Shown: piece by piece, positions 1 through 9,089 of the stretch | How the letters are laid out: every line of letters starts with the position of its first letter | Numbering within the stretch: the first letter of the stretch is position 1 | Source of the DNA: Actinoplanes sp. NBRC 103695 | Lineage (GTDB): Bacteria; Actinomycetota; Actinomycetes; Mycobacteriales; Micromonosporaceae | Direction: 5' to 3' | Assembly: GCF_030269485.1 (NCBI RefSeq) | Contig: NZ_BSTL01000022.1 | Span: 62,001-126,000, forward strand | DNA: 64,000 nt | Program-made: the position numbers and the translations under genes | The notes under the pieces: generated by a model | The model's input: only the letters and a program-made list of their open reading frames with translations | Databases searched by the model: none | Told to the model about the DNA's origin: nothing

Positions 1-1
1 C

Positions 2-1183
2 TACGCCGACGGGCCGGCGCTGAGCGGCGACGGCCGGTCCGTGGCCTTCCACGCCTCGTCGACGAATCTGGTGCCCGGCGACACCAACGGCGTGGAGGAC
101 GTGTTCGTGCGCGATCGCCGGTCCGGTCTCACCCGCCGGGTCAGCGTGACGAGCAGGGGAGTGCAAGGTAACCGGGCCAGCGCCGAACCGGCGATCAGCC
201 CGGACGGCCGGTTCGTCGCGTTCCACTCCCGAGCGTCCAACCTGGTGCGCGGCGACAACAACAACGCCGACGACGTGTTCGTGCACGATCTGCGGTTGCG
301 GACGACCCGCCGGGTCAGCGTGTCCGGGGCGGGCGCACAGGGCGATCTGGGGAGCGGGTGGCCCTCGATGAGCCCGGACGGCCGCTTCGTCGTATTCCAC
401 TCGTCGGCCACGAACCTGGTAGCCCGGGACACCAACGGCAGCAGCGACGTGTTCCTGCACGACCTGCGGTTGCGGACGACCCGCCGGGTCAGCGTATCCA
501 GCACCGGCGCGCAGGCGGCCGGCCAGAACGAGAACGCCGCCGTCAGTGCGGGTGGCCGGTACGTGGTGTTCTGGTCCAGCGCGGCGAACCTCGTGCGCCG
601 CGACACGAACGGGCTGGCCGACGTCTTCGTCCGCGACGTCCGGGCCGGCACCACGACCCGGGTGAGCGTCTCCGACACCGAGGCGCAAGCGTCCTCGGAC
701 ACGCCGACGTTCGTCAGTTCCTATCCGGGCATCAGCGCGGACGGCCGCTGGGTCACGTTCGTGTCGGGTGCGTCCAACCTGGTCCGTGGCGACACCAACG
801 TGGTGCAGGACGCGTTCGTGCGCGACCGGCGCCGCGGCACGACCACCCGGATCAGCGTCTCCACCCGGCGAGCCCAGGCCGACGGCTACAGCTACCAGAC
901 CAAGATCAACACCAGTGGGCGGTACGTGGTGTTCGGCTCTGCGGCGTCCAACCTCGTGCCCGGCGACACGAACGCCGAGCAGGACGTCTTCGTCCATGAC
1001 GTGCGGACCGGCGAGACGACCAGGGAGAGCGTCACCGCCCGGGGCGCTCAGGCGAACAGCACATGCCTGGAGCCGGCGATCAGCGCTGACGGCCGGCACG
1101 TCGGTTTCCTGTCGTGGGCGAGCAACCTGGTCCCGGGCGACACCAACGAGGCAGCCGACGTCTTCGTCCGCGACCGCCCCTGA
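2..1183 (+). CDS. PD40 (TolB-like) beta-propeller protein, 5' end missing
   Basis: The reading frame is open from the first bases, so the gene begins upstream of the window; the stop is TGA at 1181-1183. The protein consists of about seven repeats of roughly 55 residues. Each has an SxDGRFVxF strand, an SxASNLVxGDTN turn and a DVFVxDxxxGxTxRVSV strand. This is the pattern of PD40/WD40-like blades found in TolB-type propellers. Such proteins are often secreted or wall-associated, but the N-terminus that would show a signal peptide is outside the window. The function is unknown, and a protein-binding scaffold role is only inferred. The repeats are close enough to one another to suggest recent internal duplication. 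Confidence 0.85.
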   Translation, partial: YADGPALSGDGRSVAFHASSTNLVPGDTNGVEDVFVRDRRSGLTRRVSVTSRGVQGNRASAEPAISPDGRFVAFHSRASNLVRGDNNNADDVFVHDLRLRTTRRVSVSGAGAQGDLGSGWPSMSPDGRFVVFHSSATNLVARDTNGSSDVFLHDLRLRTTRRVSVSSTGAQAAGQNENAAVSAGGRYVVFWSSAANLVRRDTNGLADVFVRDVRAGTTTRVSVSDTEAQASSDTPTFVSSYPGISADGRWVTFVSGASNLVRGDTNVVQDAFVRDRRRGTTTRISVSTRRAQADGYSYQTKINTSGRYVVFGSAASNLVPGDTNAEQDVFVHDVRTGETTRESVTARGAQANSTCLEPAISADGRHVGFLSWASNLVPGDTNEAADVFVRDRP

Positions 1184-1452
1184 CGTGGGTGAGGAACTCG
1201 TGGCTGCTGCCCGCCGCATCGGACCGGATGAGGATCGGGCAGCCATCGATTCCTTGTCCCGAGCGACCGAAACCCAATAGCCGAGATCACCGAAACAACT
1301 AGACACTCTTCGCGGTGGAGGTCCGGCTCGCGTTGCCGGTCTCCTCGGGTTGCCGGGACTCCCACGGCGGGGACTCCCTCGGGTTGCCGGGGCTCTTCGG
1401 TGCGTGCGCTTGTTGCCGGCGCTTTCGCCGGGTGTGGGCTTTCGGTTGGTCT

Positions 1453-1916
1453 GCCAGGCGCCCGGGTGCCTGCTCACCGTCGCTGCCGCCGCTCGCGGCT
1501 CTGCCCGGGCGCGGTCAGTGGTAGCCGGGCACGAGGGTGGTAGCCGCGGCCTGTGGTGGTAGCCGGGCACGAGGGTGGTAGCCGTAGCCTGCGGTGGTAG
1601 CTGGGCGCGAGAGTGGTAGCCGAAGGCGGCATCCGGCCTGTTCGGCCCGCCGCGACCGCTCTGGCCGACCGGTCTCGCGTGGCCGGTGGTAGGACCAGGC
1701 GCTATCCGTGACCGCTGACCGCTCTGGGCTACCACGCGCGCGGACCGTGGTAGCCCAGCGCGGTATCCGGGCCGAAATACCGCCCTGGCCCACCACTGCC
1801 TGCCTGGTCTACCACTCATGTCCGCTCCTACCACCAACCGCGCCCGGCCACCAACCGCGCCCGGCCACGGCCGCGACCGGCCGCAGCAACGGTGAGCAGG
1901 CACCCGGGCGCCTGGC
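1453..1916. repeat. long inverted repeat, arms 1453-1486 and 1883-1916
   Basis: The 34 bases at 1453-1486 match the reverse complement of 1883-1916 with one mismatch; the core is CCAGGCGCCCGGGTGCC. The similarity continues imperfectly inwards for about 35 bases on each side (to about 1522 and back to about 1848). The loop of roughly 400 bases holds the GGTGGTAGCC repeats and their complements. Confidence 0.75.
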
Positions 1917-1932
1917 AAGCCGCCCCGACCCC

Positions 1933-2140
1933 GCACCGGGCGCAAGCGACGGCAACCAGGGCGAGCAGGCACCCCGCCCCCGCACCGGGCGCAAGCAACG
2001 GCAACCAGGGCGAGCAGGCACCCCGCCCCGACCCCGCACCGGGCGCGAGCGGCGGCAACCAGGGTGAGCGGGCACCCCGCCCGACCCCGCACCGGGCGCG
2101 AGCGGCGGCAACCAGGGTGCAGCAGGCACCCGGGCACCTT
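1933..2140. repeat. four tandem copies of a ~50-bp repeat
   Basis: Units begin with GCACCGGGCGC at 1933, 1982, 2036 and 2089, giving periods of 49, 54 and 53 bases. Each contains GGCAACCAGGG followed by GCAGGCACC or a close variant. A further partial unit lies at 1883-1932. The period is not a constant multiple of three, which argues against a coding repeat. Confidence 0.75.
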
Positions 2141-2222
2141 GCACACCCGGCAGCACGGCCTGACCAGACCTCAACCTCGCAGGGTCTCTAGCGGTAGCGG
2201 GCCGAGACATGGCCGCTGACGG

Positions 2223-4733
2223 TTACTCTGCGATGTTCCAGGTGTGGTGAACATGCGATCCTGAGCACAGTCCGAAGATGTAGACGTCGAGGTATGTGGG
2301 CAGTGGCCAGGGCGCCGGGTTCTTCTGGTTCATCTTGTTGAACGCGGTGCGGAATTCCTGCACGAGCTGGAGGTCGAGCGGGGTCCCGCCCGTGATGGGT
2401 TCGCCATCGAGGCTCGGGAAGTGCGGAAACTCCTCATCCGGGAACCCCGCGCGGCTCAGCACGAACCTGCGGCTGCCGCCGGGTCCGATCCGTTCGACGA
2501 CGACGCGACTTACCTTTTCCTCCTCTACCTGCCCGACCAGATATTCGCCCCTCTCGAGTTCGAGAAGGCATTCCCGGAGTCTCCGGACCGCCGGCGCGCC
2601 CTTGGCGAAGTCCTGCGCGGCCAGATGCAGGGCGAGGATGGCGAGCGGGTTTCGGGTCGCGGCGCTGCCGGCCCCGAGCGGTTGCAGGTCCATGGCCTCG
2701 CCGATCTGGTGATTGCTCAGCGGGGTCGAGCTCACCGTCTCGTTGTGCTCCGGCGGTCGCCAGCCGGACGACATGTACAGCCGGTAGGGCTTCATCGTGG
2801 CCGTGCCTGATGCGTCGAGTTCCGCGAACTGCTTGACGGCATTGAGGGCGAAGATCATGGCCTGTAGGAAGCCGTCCGTCGTCGACGTCGGCAGCGGGAC
2901 GCCGCGCCACAGCCGCACGATCTTGATCACCGCGTCACGTGCGTAGGCCGGAAGGGAAACCTGCGGCGGGAAGTCGTCCTTCATCAGCGCCTGCACCACC
3001 CCGAAGATCTCTAGGGCGTACGTCGCCGCCGCGGCCTGCGCCTCCGCGAACAGACCGTCGGACCGCCGTGTGAGCAGGGTGTGGCGGTACGCGGTCCGGC
3101 GGTCGGTCGCCGGCCGCAGGTCGCCGCGGCGGGGGATGCGGATCATCCCGCCGGCGCCGAGAGCGGGGCGTACCGGTTTCCCCCCGAGGATCTCTATCTC
3201 GTGGGGTCTGGCCGTGGGGGCCGGGTGCACATTCCTGGCCCGTTCCTCCGGGTCCGGCCACCTCTCGCGGTAGTCCTGGAAGTACGGCTCGACGAAGCAC
3301 ATGTGGAAGACGTACTCCTGACGGATGCAGTCCCGCTCGTCCTGGGTCACCGTGAACTGCGGCCCGGACACGAAGTCGGGGCCGACCAGAACGGTGAGAC
3401 GGAGTGGATAGAGTCGCCGCGGCAACATCGACCTCGCCTTGGTCCACTGCGGATGGAACGGCCGGCTGCGCGGGTCGGCTTGGGGGATCAGCGTCCGTTC
3501 GACGCCGGCGCCGGCGAGGGAGGCGAAGCGCCAGCCGGTCGCGCCGTAGGCGATCTCCGTGGCCAGGTCGTCGTAGAAGGCCCATGGCCGGTCCGCTGAC
3601 ACCTTGTCCGGCAGCACGACCCGAAGGGGGTAGTCGATCACCGGAAACTCCTCGGGCTCGGCTGGTCCGGTGTTCAGTTGGTGCTTGATCCCGTATTTGT
3701 TCCACAGCAGCTGCAGCGCGGCGCGGGTGATGGTCGGCTGGGCGGTGAACACCGTCAGCGATCGCTCGGGTGGGTCGTCCACGGCCGGCGCGAAGACCTG
3801 AATCGGGTCGCTCGTGACGAAACTGAAGAGCGCGGCCGGAACCACTCCGCGGGGCTGGAGCACCACCGAATTCAGCGAGCCGCCCCGGACGACACAAAGC
3901 TCGGAACGGGCGTTGACGGCGCCGCCGCTGGCCACGCCCCGTGCCGCGTAATCGCTGATGATGAGGGTATACCCGGCTTGCATCCCGTCGTCGGCCCGGC
4001 GCAGCCGATCGAGCACGAGGCCGGGGTTGATGCGATACCAGAGCGCAAGCGGCCCATCGGCTTTCTGCTCCGAGACCTCGGCGTGGAGCACGAGGGTCTC
4101 GAGGTCCGACAGTTCGCCCAGGCCCGCGTCGCGCGGTCCCACGCCGTCCGTGAAGCGCCACGGCACGGAGTCGTCGCCGGCGAGCCATCGATCCAGTTGA
4201 TCGGCGGCGCCGGCCGCGCCGGGCGGCACGGGGCGCAGGCGGCGTGCTGCATGATGCTCGCGCATTCGCTCGGTCAGCGACGCGGCGAGGCCGGGGCCCA
4301 TCACGAGGATCAGCCGTGCGGCGCCGACGTCGAAGGCGTCGCCGTTCGGCGTGGGACCTTCTCGCAGGCGTTTCAGGTCTTCGCCGCTGAGATTGATGGT
4401 GAGCCGTTGCTCGATCAGTTCGCCGTTCTCCGTGCGTGGATCGCAGATCATCGGCCCGGTGGCCGGGGCGAGCACCTCGATGCCGCGGCCGGCCCGGGCG
4501 GTCCAGTGCAGGCCCAGACCCATGGCCTTGAAGACCGGCGTGGCCGCTGGATCGTTGTCTTCGGTCCAATGTAGTTCGACGGGGTCGAAGTCTTTCGGCT
4601 GGAAGAGTTCGGCGTCGTTGACAACGGTGATCGCCGGATCGCTCACGTCGAGGTCGCGCAGCGGGAACCGGCTGGGCGGGCGGAGGCCGAGAACGGTCGC
4701 CACGAGCATCCGTGCGGCGTCGGTCAATGCCAT
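2223..4733 (-). CDS. large protein with C-terminal M15-like zinc peptidase domain
   Basis: This 836-residue protein is the last gene of the six-gene operon and starts 7 bases after the preceding stop. The first ~640 residues match no family I recognise and have no signal peptide or membrane segment. Near the C-terminus, SGWRPPEHN is followed by SNHQIGEAMDLQP, giving His675 and Asp682. This is the H-x6-D zinc pair of M15-type peptidases (D-Ala-D-Ala carboxypeptidase/endolysin fold). A terminal SHVHH (residues 826-830) can supply the third histidine ligand. Family knowledge suggests cleavage of peptidoglycan cross-links or a related peptide; this is inferred from the motif only. The context links it to the giant DUF6603-like protein rather than to cell-wall genes. 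Confidence 0.75.
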   Translation of the reverse strand: MALTDAARMLVATVLGLRPPSRFPLRDLDVSDPAITVVNDAELFQPKDFDPVELHWTEDNDPAATPVFKAMGLGLHWTARAGRGIEVLAPATGPMICDPRTENGELIEQRLTINLSGEDLKRLREGPTPNGDAFDVGAARLILVMGPGLAASLTERMREHHAARRLRPVPPGAAGAADQLDRWLAGDDSVPWRFTDGVGPRDAGLGELSDLETLVLHAEVSEQKADGPLALWYRINPGLVLDRLRRADDGMQAGYTLIISDYAARGVASGGAVNARSELCVVRGGSLNSVVLQPRGVVPAALFSFVTSDPIQVFAPAVDDPPERSLTVFTAQPTITRAALQLLWNKYGIKHQLNTGPAEPEEFPVIDYPLRVVLPDKVSADRPWAFYDDLATEIAYGATGWRFASLAGAGVERTLIPQADPRSRPFHPQWTKARSMLPRRLYPLRLTVLVGPDFVSGPQFTVTQDERDCIRQEYVFHMCFVEPYFQDYRERWPDPEERARNVHPAPTARPHEIEILGGKPVRPALGAGGMIRIPRRGDLRPATDRRTAYRHTLLTRRSDGLFAEAQAAAATYALEIFGVVQALMKDDFPPQVSLPAYARDAVIKIVRLWRGVPLPTSTTDGFLQAMIFALNAVKQFAELDASGTATMKPYRLYMSSGWRPPEHNETVSSTPLSNHQIGEAMDLQPLGAGSAATRNPLAILALHLAAQDFAKGAPAVRRLRECLLELERGEYLVGQVEEEKVSRVVVERIGPGGSRRFVLSRAGFPDEEFPHFPSLDGEPITGGTPLDLQLVQEFRTAFNKMNQKNPAPWPLPTYLDVYIFGLCSGSHVHHTWNIAE

Positions 4734-4740
4734 GGCGTGC

Positions 4741-7700
4741 TCACTCGGCTTGCGGGTCGTCGGCCGTCACCCGGACCCACCCTTCCTGGACCACCGCGGC
4801 GGTCTCCGGCAGCAACGCCTGGCCGCTCGCCGTGGTGATCGGGTCCTGCCGCCACGACGCCGGGCCGTCGCGGCGCACCCATTCCCGCCGTTCGCCCGTC
4901 CGGCTCGTCACCGGCATGCGGATGGCTGCCGGGTCGACCAGGACCGGGCCGACCCGCAAGGTCGGCACCAGACGCGCCAGGGGCACCGCGATCCAGTCCC
5001 GCACCAGGCTGATCTCCTTGCGGGGCAGCACACCGCAGGTGGCGTGCACCTTGCCGGCCGGGTCCTGCAGCAGGGTGAGCATGACCGTGCGGCCGGGTCG
5101 CAGCCACACCACCGGGTCGGCGGACAACCAGCCGGACACCAGCGGGCGGGTGCCGGCCGGTGCGGAGCCCGCGGCGGCCAGGTCACCGTGGTGCGGGCCG
5201 GAGTCGACGGCCAGTCCGGCGACGCTGTCGTGCACCGGGAAGAACCGGGCGTAGTCGTCGTCGACGAAGTAGCCGAGCAGCCCGTCGTCCAGGCGGGTGA
5301 GCGCGCCGAGCCGTACCGGAAAGGCCTCCGCGGCCCCGCCGATCGCGGGCTCGGGCCGCACCTCGAGCCGTAGGCTCGCCCGGACCACCGCGACGGGGCG
5401 GCCGACCAGCTGGGCGACGTGTTCGGTCGATCCGGCCGGGGCGATGGTGGCGGCGGTCGTGTCGATCACCCGCAGCAGCGCCTCCAGCGGCGTGTCCGAT
5501 CGGACGTGTCCGGCTGGCAGGGCAGCGCGTTCGGCGACGTCCCGGTCGAGCAGGGCCCGCGCCAGACCGTTCAGGTGCCGCAGCCGCGGTCCGGACAGGG
5601 TCTCCTCGGGCCGGCCGCCGATCGCCGCCGTCCCGCCCGGCTCGGCCTCCCACGTCACCGCACCGGTGAGCGGTTCGTGGGCGAGCTGGCCCAGCGGGGC
5701 GCCGTCCGGGTCGAACAGTTCGAGCGCCGCGTCGGCGTGGTCCGGCAGCAGCCATCCGGCGATCGGGCCGGCCGCCGGTGTTCCCGGGCTCTGGTCCACC
5801 ACCACGGTGCGCTGGTCGTCGCCGGCCTCGGTGAGCCGCAGCAGCAGGCGTGCGGGCCGGGTGATGCGTGGGCGGAGCACGGCCGGGCCGTCCGGTTCGC
5901 CGCGGAGGCCGGCCGCGAGGGCGGGCGCGGGGGCGCCCTTGTCGATGAGTACGAGCGACCGCGCGAACGCGTCGACCACCCGGACCCGCTCGACGGTGAG
6001 GGCGCCGGCTCGCACAGTCCGCGGAGGTTCGGTGGGCAGCCGGTCGGCGCCGCCGTACGTGACGTCGCCGGTGAACCCGAGCAGCCGGTCGCCCAGCCCG
6101 TCGACGCCGGCGGTGAGCAGATCGGCGCGCCCCGCCTCCTGTCCCAGCTTGTGCAGGGTCGCCTCGAGGTCCTCCGGGATCAGGCCGCGGCCGGCGAGGT
6201 CGAGCTGGTCCTCGGCGGCGAGGAAGACGCGGATCTGGTCGGACAGCGTGCGGGCGCTCGACGGGGTCAGCAGCGACTGGCCGGTGAACCGGACGGTGGC
6301 CTCGGGCCCCGCGGAGGCCTGCTCCGGCGGCTGTCGGTCCAGCTCGCCCAGCGGCCAGCGGGCCTGCGCCGGATCGAGGTCGACGGCGACCTGCCACTGC
6401 AGATAGAGCGGCACCCAGGCGGGCCGCCAGATGGTGATGCCGGCCGGTGACGGGCCGGTGCCGTCCTTCAGCGACGCCGCCATCAGGTAGGTGCCGCGGG
6501 CCGGGTCGGCCAGCCAGCGCCGGAACAGCCGCGACTCCGCCCGCAGCGCCTTGAGCAGCTCGAACTGGGTGTATCCGAAGCGATTGGTGAACCGTTCGAG
6601 GAGGTTGCGGTAGTCCTCGAACGGGTCTTCGATGGCGGCCTCGCGCAGCAGCGCCTCCGCCTCCGGTGGCACGGCGCCGTGTTCGACGCCGCGTTCCAGG
6701 AGGGCGTCGCCGTCCAGGAAGCCGAGCAGCCGGGTGACCGGGTCGCCGGTGAGGCGGCAGGCGAGCGTGTCGCCGGGTTCGAACCGTCCGTCGTACCCGT
6801 GTCTGAGACTGCGGTTCAGGCCGCTGACGACGATGCTCGGGTCGCGGGCGGTGAACCAGCGCGGGCCGGGGCGGCGGACCTCCCGGACGGTGCGCGGCTC
6901 CGGCGGCACGGCGCCGCGTTCCGGGGTGTGTGCGGCGGTGTGCCGGTCGGCCGCGCGGTCGCCGCCGGTGGTGAATTCGAAGCGGACGGTACGGTCCGGG
7001 TGCTCGGCCAGGAGCGCATCGGTGGCCGGGGTCGCGGGCGGTGGGCGTACCCCCTCGAACGGGTCTCCGTCCAGCACGCGCTCGACGATCTCCTCGCCGG
7101 GCGCCGAGGCGAAGCCGGCGGCGTGCATCTCGGCTTCCACCTGGGCCGGACCGTCCGGTTCGCCGAGCGTGTCGGCCAGCCCGAGATGGAAGGCGGCGTG
7201 CAGTGTTTCCGTCTCGGGCTCGCCGAGCGCCGACGCCAGCATCGCGGCGGCCGCCTGCTCCGCGCTCTCGCCGATCGCCACGCGCACCCGGGTGGCGTCC
7301 GGTCGCTGGTCGGGCGGCGGCTCCTCGGTGCGGACGCCGTAGACGACACCGTGGAACACGCATCGCCGAGGCCACCAAGCCCGGGTCTGCGTCACCGCGG
7401 CCAGCCCGACCGACGCCCGCTGGGTGGCGGCCCGCCCGGCGGCCTCCTGCAGTGCGGTCAGCCGGGAGGCGTCGACCGTCCAGGCCAGCTCGGACAGCCG
7501 GGCGTGGAATCCGTCGGACGTCTCCAGCCCGCCCAGCGGGTCCAGCCGCGGCTGGGAGTACCAGCCGACGACCAGGTAGGCGACGTGACCCGGCGGCGGC
7601 CCGGGCAGCTTGTCCCACCGGTCGTGGATCGCGAACCGGTCCTCGACGTTGTCGAAGATCGCGGCCCAGGCCGGGTCGCCGCCGAGCATGGCGTTCAGGT

Positions 7701-8226
7701 CGGCCGGGTCGAGCCGCGGTGTCGCCGGCGGTGGGTCGGTGACGTCGGGTGGACCCGGCCGCCAGGTGTCCAGCGGGTGCACGCGGCGGCGTTCGGCCTC
7801 GATCAGCCAGCCCTCGACTGGCCGCCGGTCGAGGTTGCCCTCGCCGGGCAGCAGCCGCAGCACCACCCACCGGTCCGGCAGCGGCCGCCAGCGCGGCGCC
7901 CCGTCGGGTCCGGTGGTGCGCCCGCCGGTCAAGCCGTCGGGCATGGCCCAGTGCAGGAAGACGCCCGGCGCGCGGTCCGGCAGGTCGGGCGCGAACGGTT
8001 CCGGCACCCGGGGCCCGCCCGGGACGGCCAGGTCGAAGATTCGGGTACGCACGTCGGCGTGCCCGGCCGGATCATCCACCGTCGACACCAGAGCCTGCAC
8101 GTCGACCGGGACGAGCAGCGCCGGCCCGCCGTCGTACCCGCCGTCGAAGGTCAGCGCCGCCGCCCGGCCCAGCCCGGTGCGCGCGGACACCGCGAACCGC
8201 GGATGGTGCGGGAACGGATGCGTCAT
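4741..8226 (-). CDS. 1161-residue conserved protein of unknown function
   Basis: This is the fifth gene of the operon. I chose the ATG at 8226 over one at 8235 because it overlaps the upstream stop as ATGA, the same coupling used elsewhere in the operon. The protein is soluble, rich in predicted beta strands, and has no signal peptide or transmembrane segment. Conspicuous stretches are APGVFLHWAMPDGLTGG and RWVVLRLLPGEGNLDRRPVEGWLIEAE in the first 200 residues, and GYFVDDDYARFFPVHDSVAG late in the protein. I have an impression of similar sequences among large uncharacterised bacterial proteins but cannot name a family. No catalytic motif is obvious. A structural role within a complex formed by the operon products is an inference. 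Confidence 0.75.
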   Translation of the reverse strand: MTHPFPHHPRFAVSARTGLGRAAALTFDGGYDGGPALLVPVDVQALVSTVDDPAGHADVRTRIFDLAVPGGPRVPEPFAPDLPDRAPGVFLHWAMPDGLTGGRTTGPDGAPRWRPLPDRWVVLRLLPGEGNLDRRPVEGWLIEAERRRVHPLDTWRPGPPDVTDPPPATPRLDPADLNAMLGGDPAWAAIFDNVEDRFAIHDRWDKLPGPPPGHVAYLVVGWYSQPRLDPLGGLETSDGFHARLSELAWTVDASRLTALQEAAGRAATQRASVGLAAVTQTRAWWPRRCVFHGVVYGVRTEEPPPDQRPDATRVRVAIGESAEQAAAAMLASALGEPETETLHAAFHLGLADTLGEPDGPAQVEAEMHAAGFASAPGEEIVERVLDGDPFEGVRPPPATPATDALLAEHPDRTVRFEFTTGGDRAADRHTAAHTPERGAVPPEPRTVREVRRPGPRWFTARDPSIVVSGLNRSLRHGYDGRFEPGDTLACRLTGDPVTRLLGFLDGDALLERGVEHGAVPPEAEALLREAAIEDPFEDYRNLLERFTNRFGYTQFELLKALRAESRLFRRWLADPARGTYLMAASLKDGTGPSPAGITIWRPAWVPLYLQWQVAVDLDPAQARWPLGELDRQPPEQASAGPEATVRFTGQSLLTPSSARTLSDQIRVFLAAEDQLDLAGRGLIPEDLEATLHKLGQEAGRADLLTAGVDGLGDRLLGFTGDVTYGGADRLPTEPPRTVRAGALTVERVRVVDAFARSLVLIDKGAPAPALAAGLRGEPDGPAVLRPRITRPARLLLRLTEAGDDQRTVVVDQSPGTPAAGPIAGWLLPDHADAALELFDPDGAPLGQLAHEPLTGAVTWEAEPGGTAAIGGRPEETLSGPRLRHLNGLARALLDRDVAERAALPAGHVRSDTPLEALLRVIDTTAATIAPAGSTEHVAQLVGRPVAVVRASLRLEVRPEPAIGGAAEAFPVRLGALTRLDDGLLGYFVDDDYARFFPVHDSVAGLAVDSGPHHGDLAAAGSAPAGTRPLVSGWLSADPVVWLRPGRTVMLTLLQDPAGKVHATCGVLPRKEISLVRDWIAVPLARLVPTLRVGPVLVDPAAIRMPVTSRTGERREWVRRDGPASWRQDPITTASGQALLPETAAVVQEGWVRVTADDPQAE

Positions 8227-9080
8227 GACGTCCACGCCTGGTTGAGGTCGTCGAGCGTGATGGACGGGACGAACGACGGCCGGTCCGCGTCCACGTCCTC
8301 GAAGACCTGCCGCAACGGCAGCTGCACGAGCCGCAGGGCGAGCGCCGCAGAGTCGTCGGCACCCAGCCGCCCGGCCAGCGCCGCGACGTCGACAACGCCG
8401 GGCGCGTCCGGCCGGAACGGCACCGCGACCACGTCACCGCCCGCCAGCGCGCGTACCGTGCGCCGGTCCGCGGGCGGGACCGGGGGGTCGAAGCCCAGTT
8501 GCAGGCCGTTGCGCGGTTCCTCGATGAACACCCGGTCGGGCACCCCGTCGAACAGCACCAGCAGGACGGCCGGGGCCAGCCGCTCGATCCGCAGGGGCCG
8601 GGCCGGCTCGCCGGCCCGCTCGGCTCGCACGTGCAGGCCCGGCCACCCGGCCACGACCCGGGACCGCAGCAGGAACCCGGTCACTACCTCGGCCGGCCCC
8701 GGTTCGTAGGCGACACTGGTGGCCGCCTTGGCGTTCCACACCTCGCGCTCGGCCGCGTCCACCGCGGATCTGATCTGCGCGTGCCGGGTCCGCAGGTGTG
8801 CGCGTTCACGGGTGGTGCCGGCGCCGGCCGCCAGCGCCCCGTCGACCGCCGCGTCGGTCCACGTGCGGTCGAGGAAGAAGAAGCGGATCGACTCCAGTGG
8901 CAGCAGCCGGGGGTCGGAGACCAGGTACGCGAACGGCACGTTCTCGAGCAGCCGCAGCCGGGCCAGCCAGTCGACCACCCCGGGCGGTGGCGGCGGCCCG
9001 GCGTCGGTGTCCAGGACGGCGGACAGCACGATCGAGATCGCCTCGGCGGACTCGAGGGCGGCCTTGCCGGAGATGGCCAT
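8223..9080 (-). CDS. 285-residue conserved protein of unknown function
   Basis: This is the fourth gene of the operon. AGGAGC sits 6 bases before the ATG at 9080 and supports this start; the stop overlaps the next start by 4 bases. Residues 47-85 contain the striking run VPFAYLVSDPRLLPLESIRFF followed by LDRTWTDAAVDGALAAG, which looks like a strongly conserved core. Residues 85-115 include a charged helical stretch (TTRERAHLRTRHAQIRSAVDA). No signal peptide, membrane segment or known catalytic motif is visible. Function is unknown. The dense co-translation with its neighbours suggests that it works in the same assembly. Confidence 0.75.
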   Translation of the reverse strand: MAISGKAALESAEAISIVLSAVLDTDAGPPPPPGVVDWLARLRLLENVPFAYLVSDPRLLPLESIRFFFLDRTWTDAAVDGALAAGAGTTRERAHLRTRHAQIRSAVDAAEREVWNAKAATSVAYEPGPAEVVTGFLLRSRVVAGWPGLHVRAERAGEPARPLRIERLAPAVLLVLFDGVPDRVFIEEPRNGLQLGFDPPVPPADRRTVRALAGGDVVAVPFRPDAPGVVDVAALAGRLGADDSAALALRLVQLPLRQVFEDVDADRPSFVPSITLDDLNQAWTS

Positions 9081-9089
9081 CGGTGCTCC

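Larger units (their letters stand above)
1184..2222. repeat. repeat-rich non-coding region
   Basis: No convincing gene lies between the propeller gene and the converging six-gene operon. The left part repeats GTTGCCGG-type words (about 1333-1420) and then GGTGGTAGCC words (about 1516-1620). The right part carries the complementary words (GGCAACC, CTACCAC), so the whole kilobase is an imperfect inverted arrangement. Local palindromes such as the one around 1728-1755 could fold into hairpins. Open frames here read as proline/arginine/alanine repeats and are not believed to be genes. Transcription from both sides enters this region, so terminator function is possible. Confidence 0.7.

Noticed and set aside
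1708..2067. Open frame of 119 codons in the repeat region
   Set aside because: It translates the tandem repeats; periods of 49-54 bases change frame between copies.
1933..2140. CRISPR-like array
   Set aside because: Repeats adjoin directly with no unique spacers and no cas genes are present.
3678..4574. Plus-strand frame of 298 codons
   Set aside because: Antisense to the M15-like protein gene; no family resemblance and arginine/glycine-rich.
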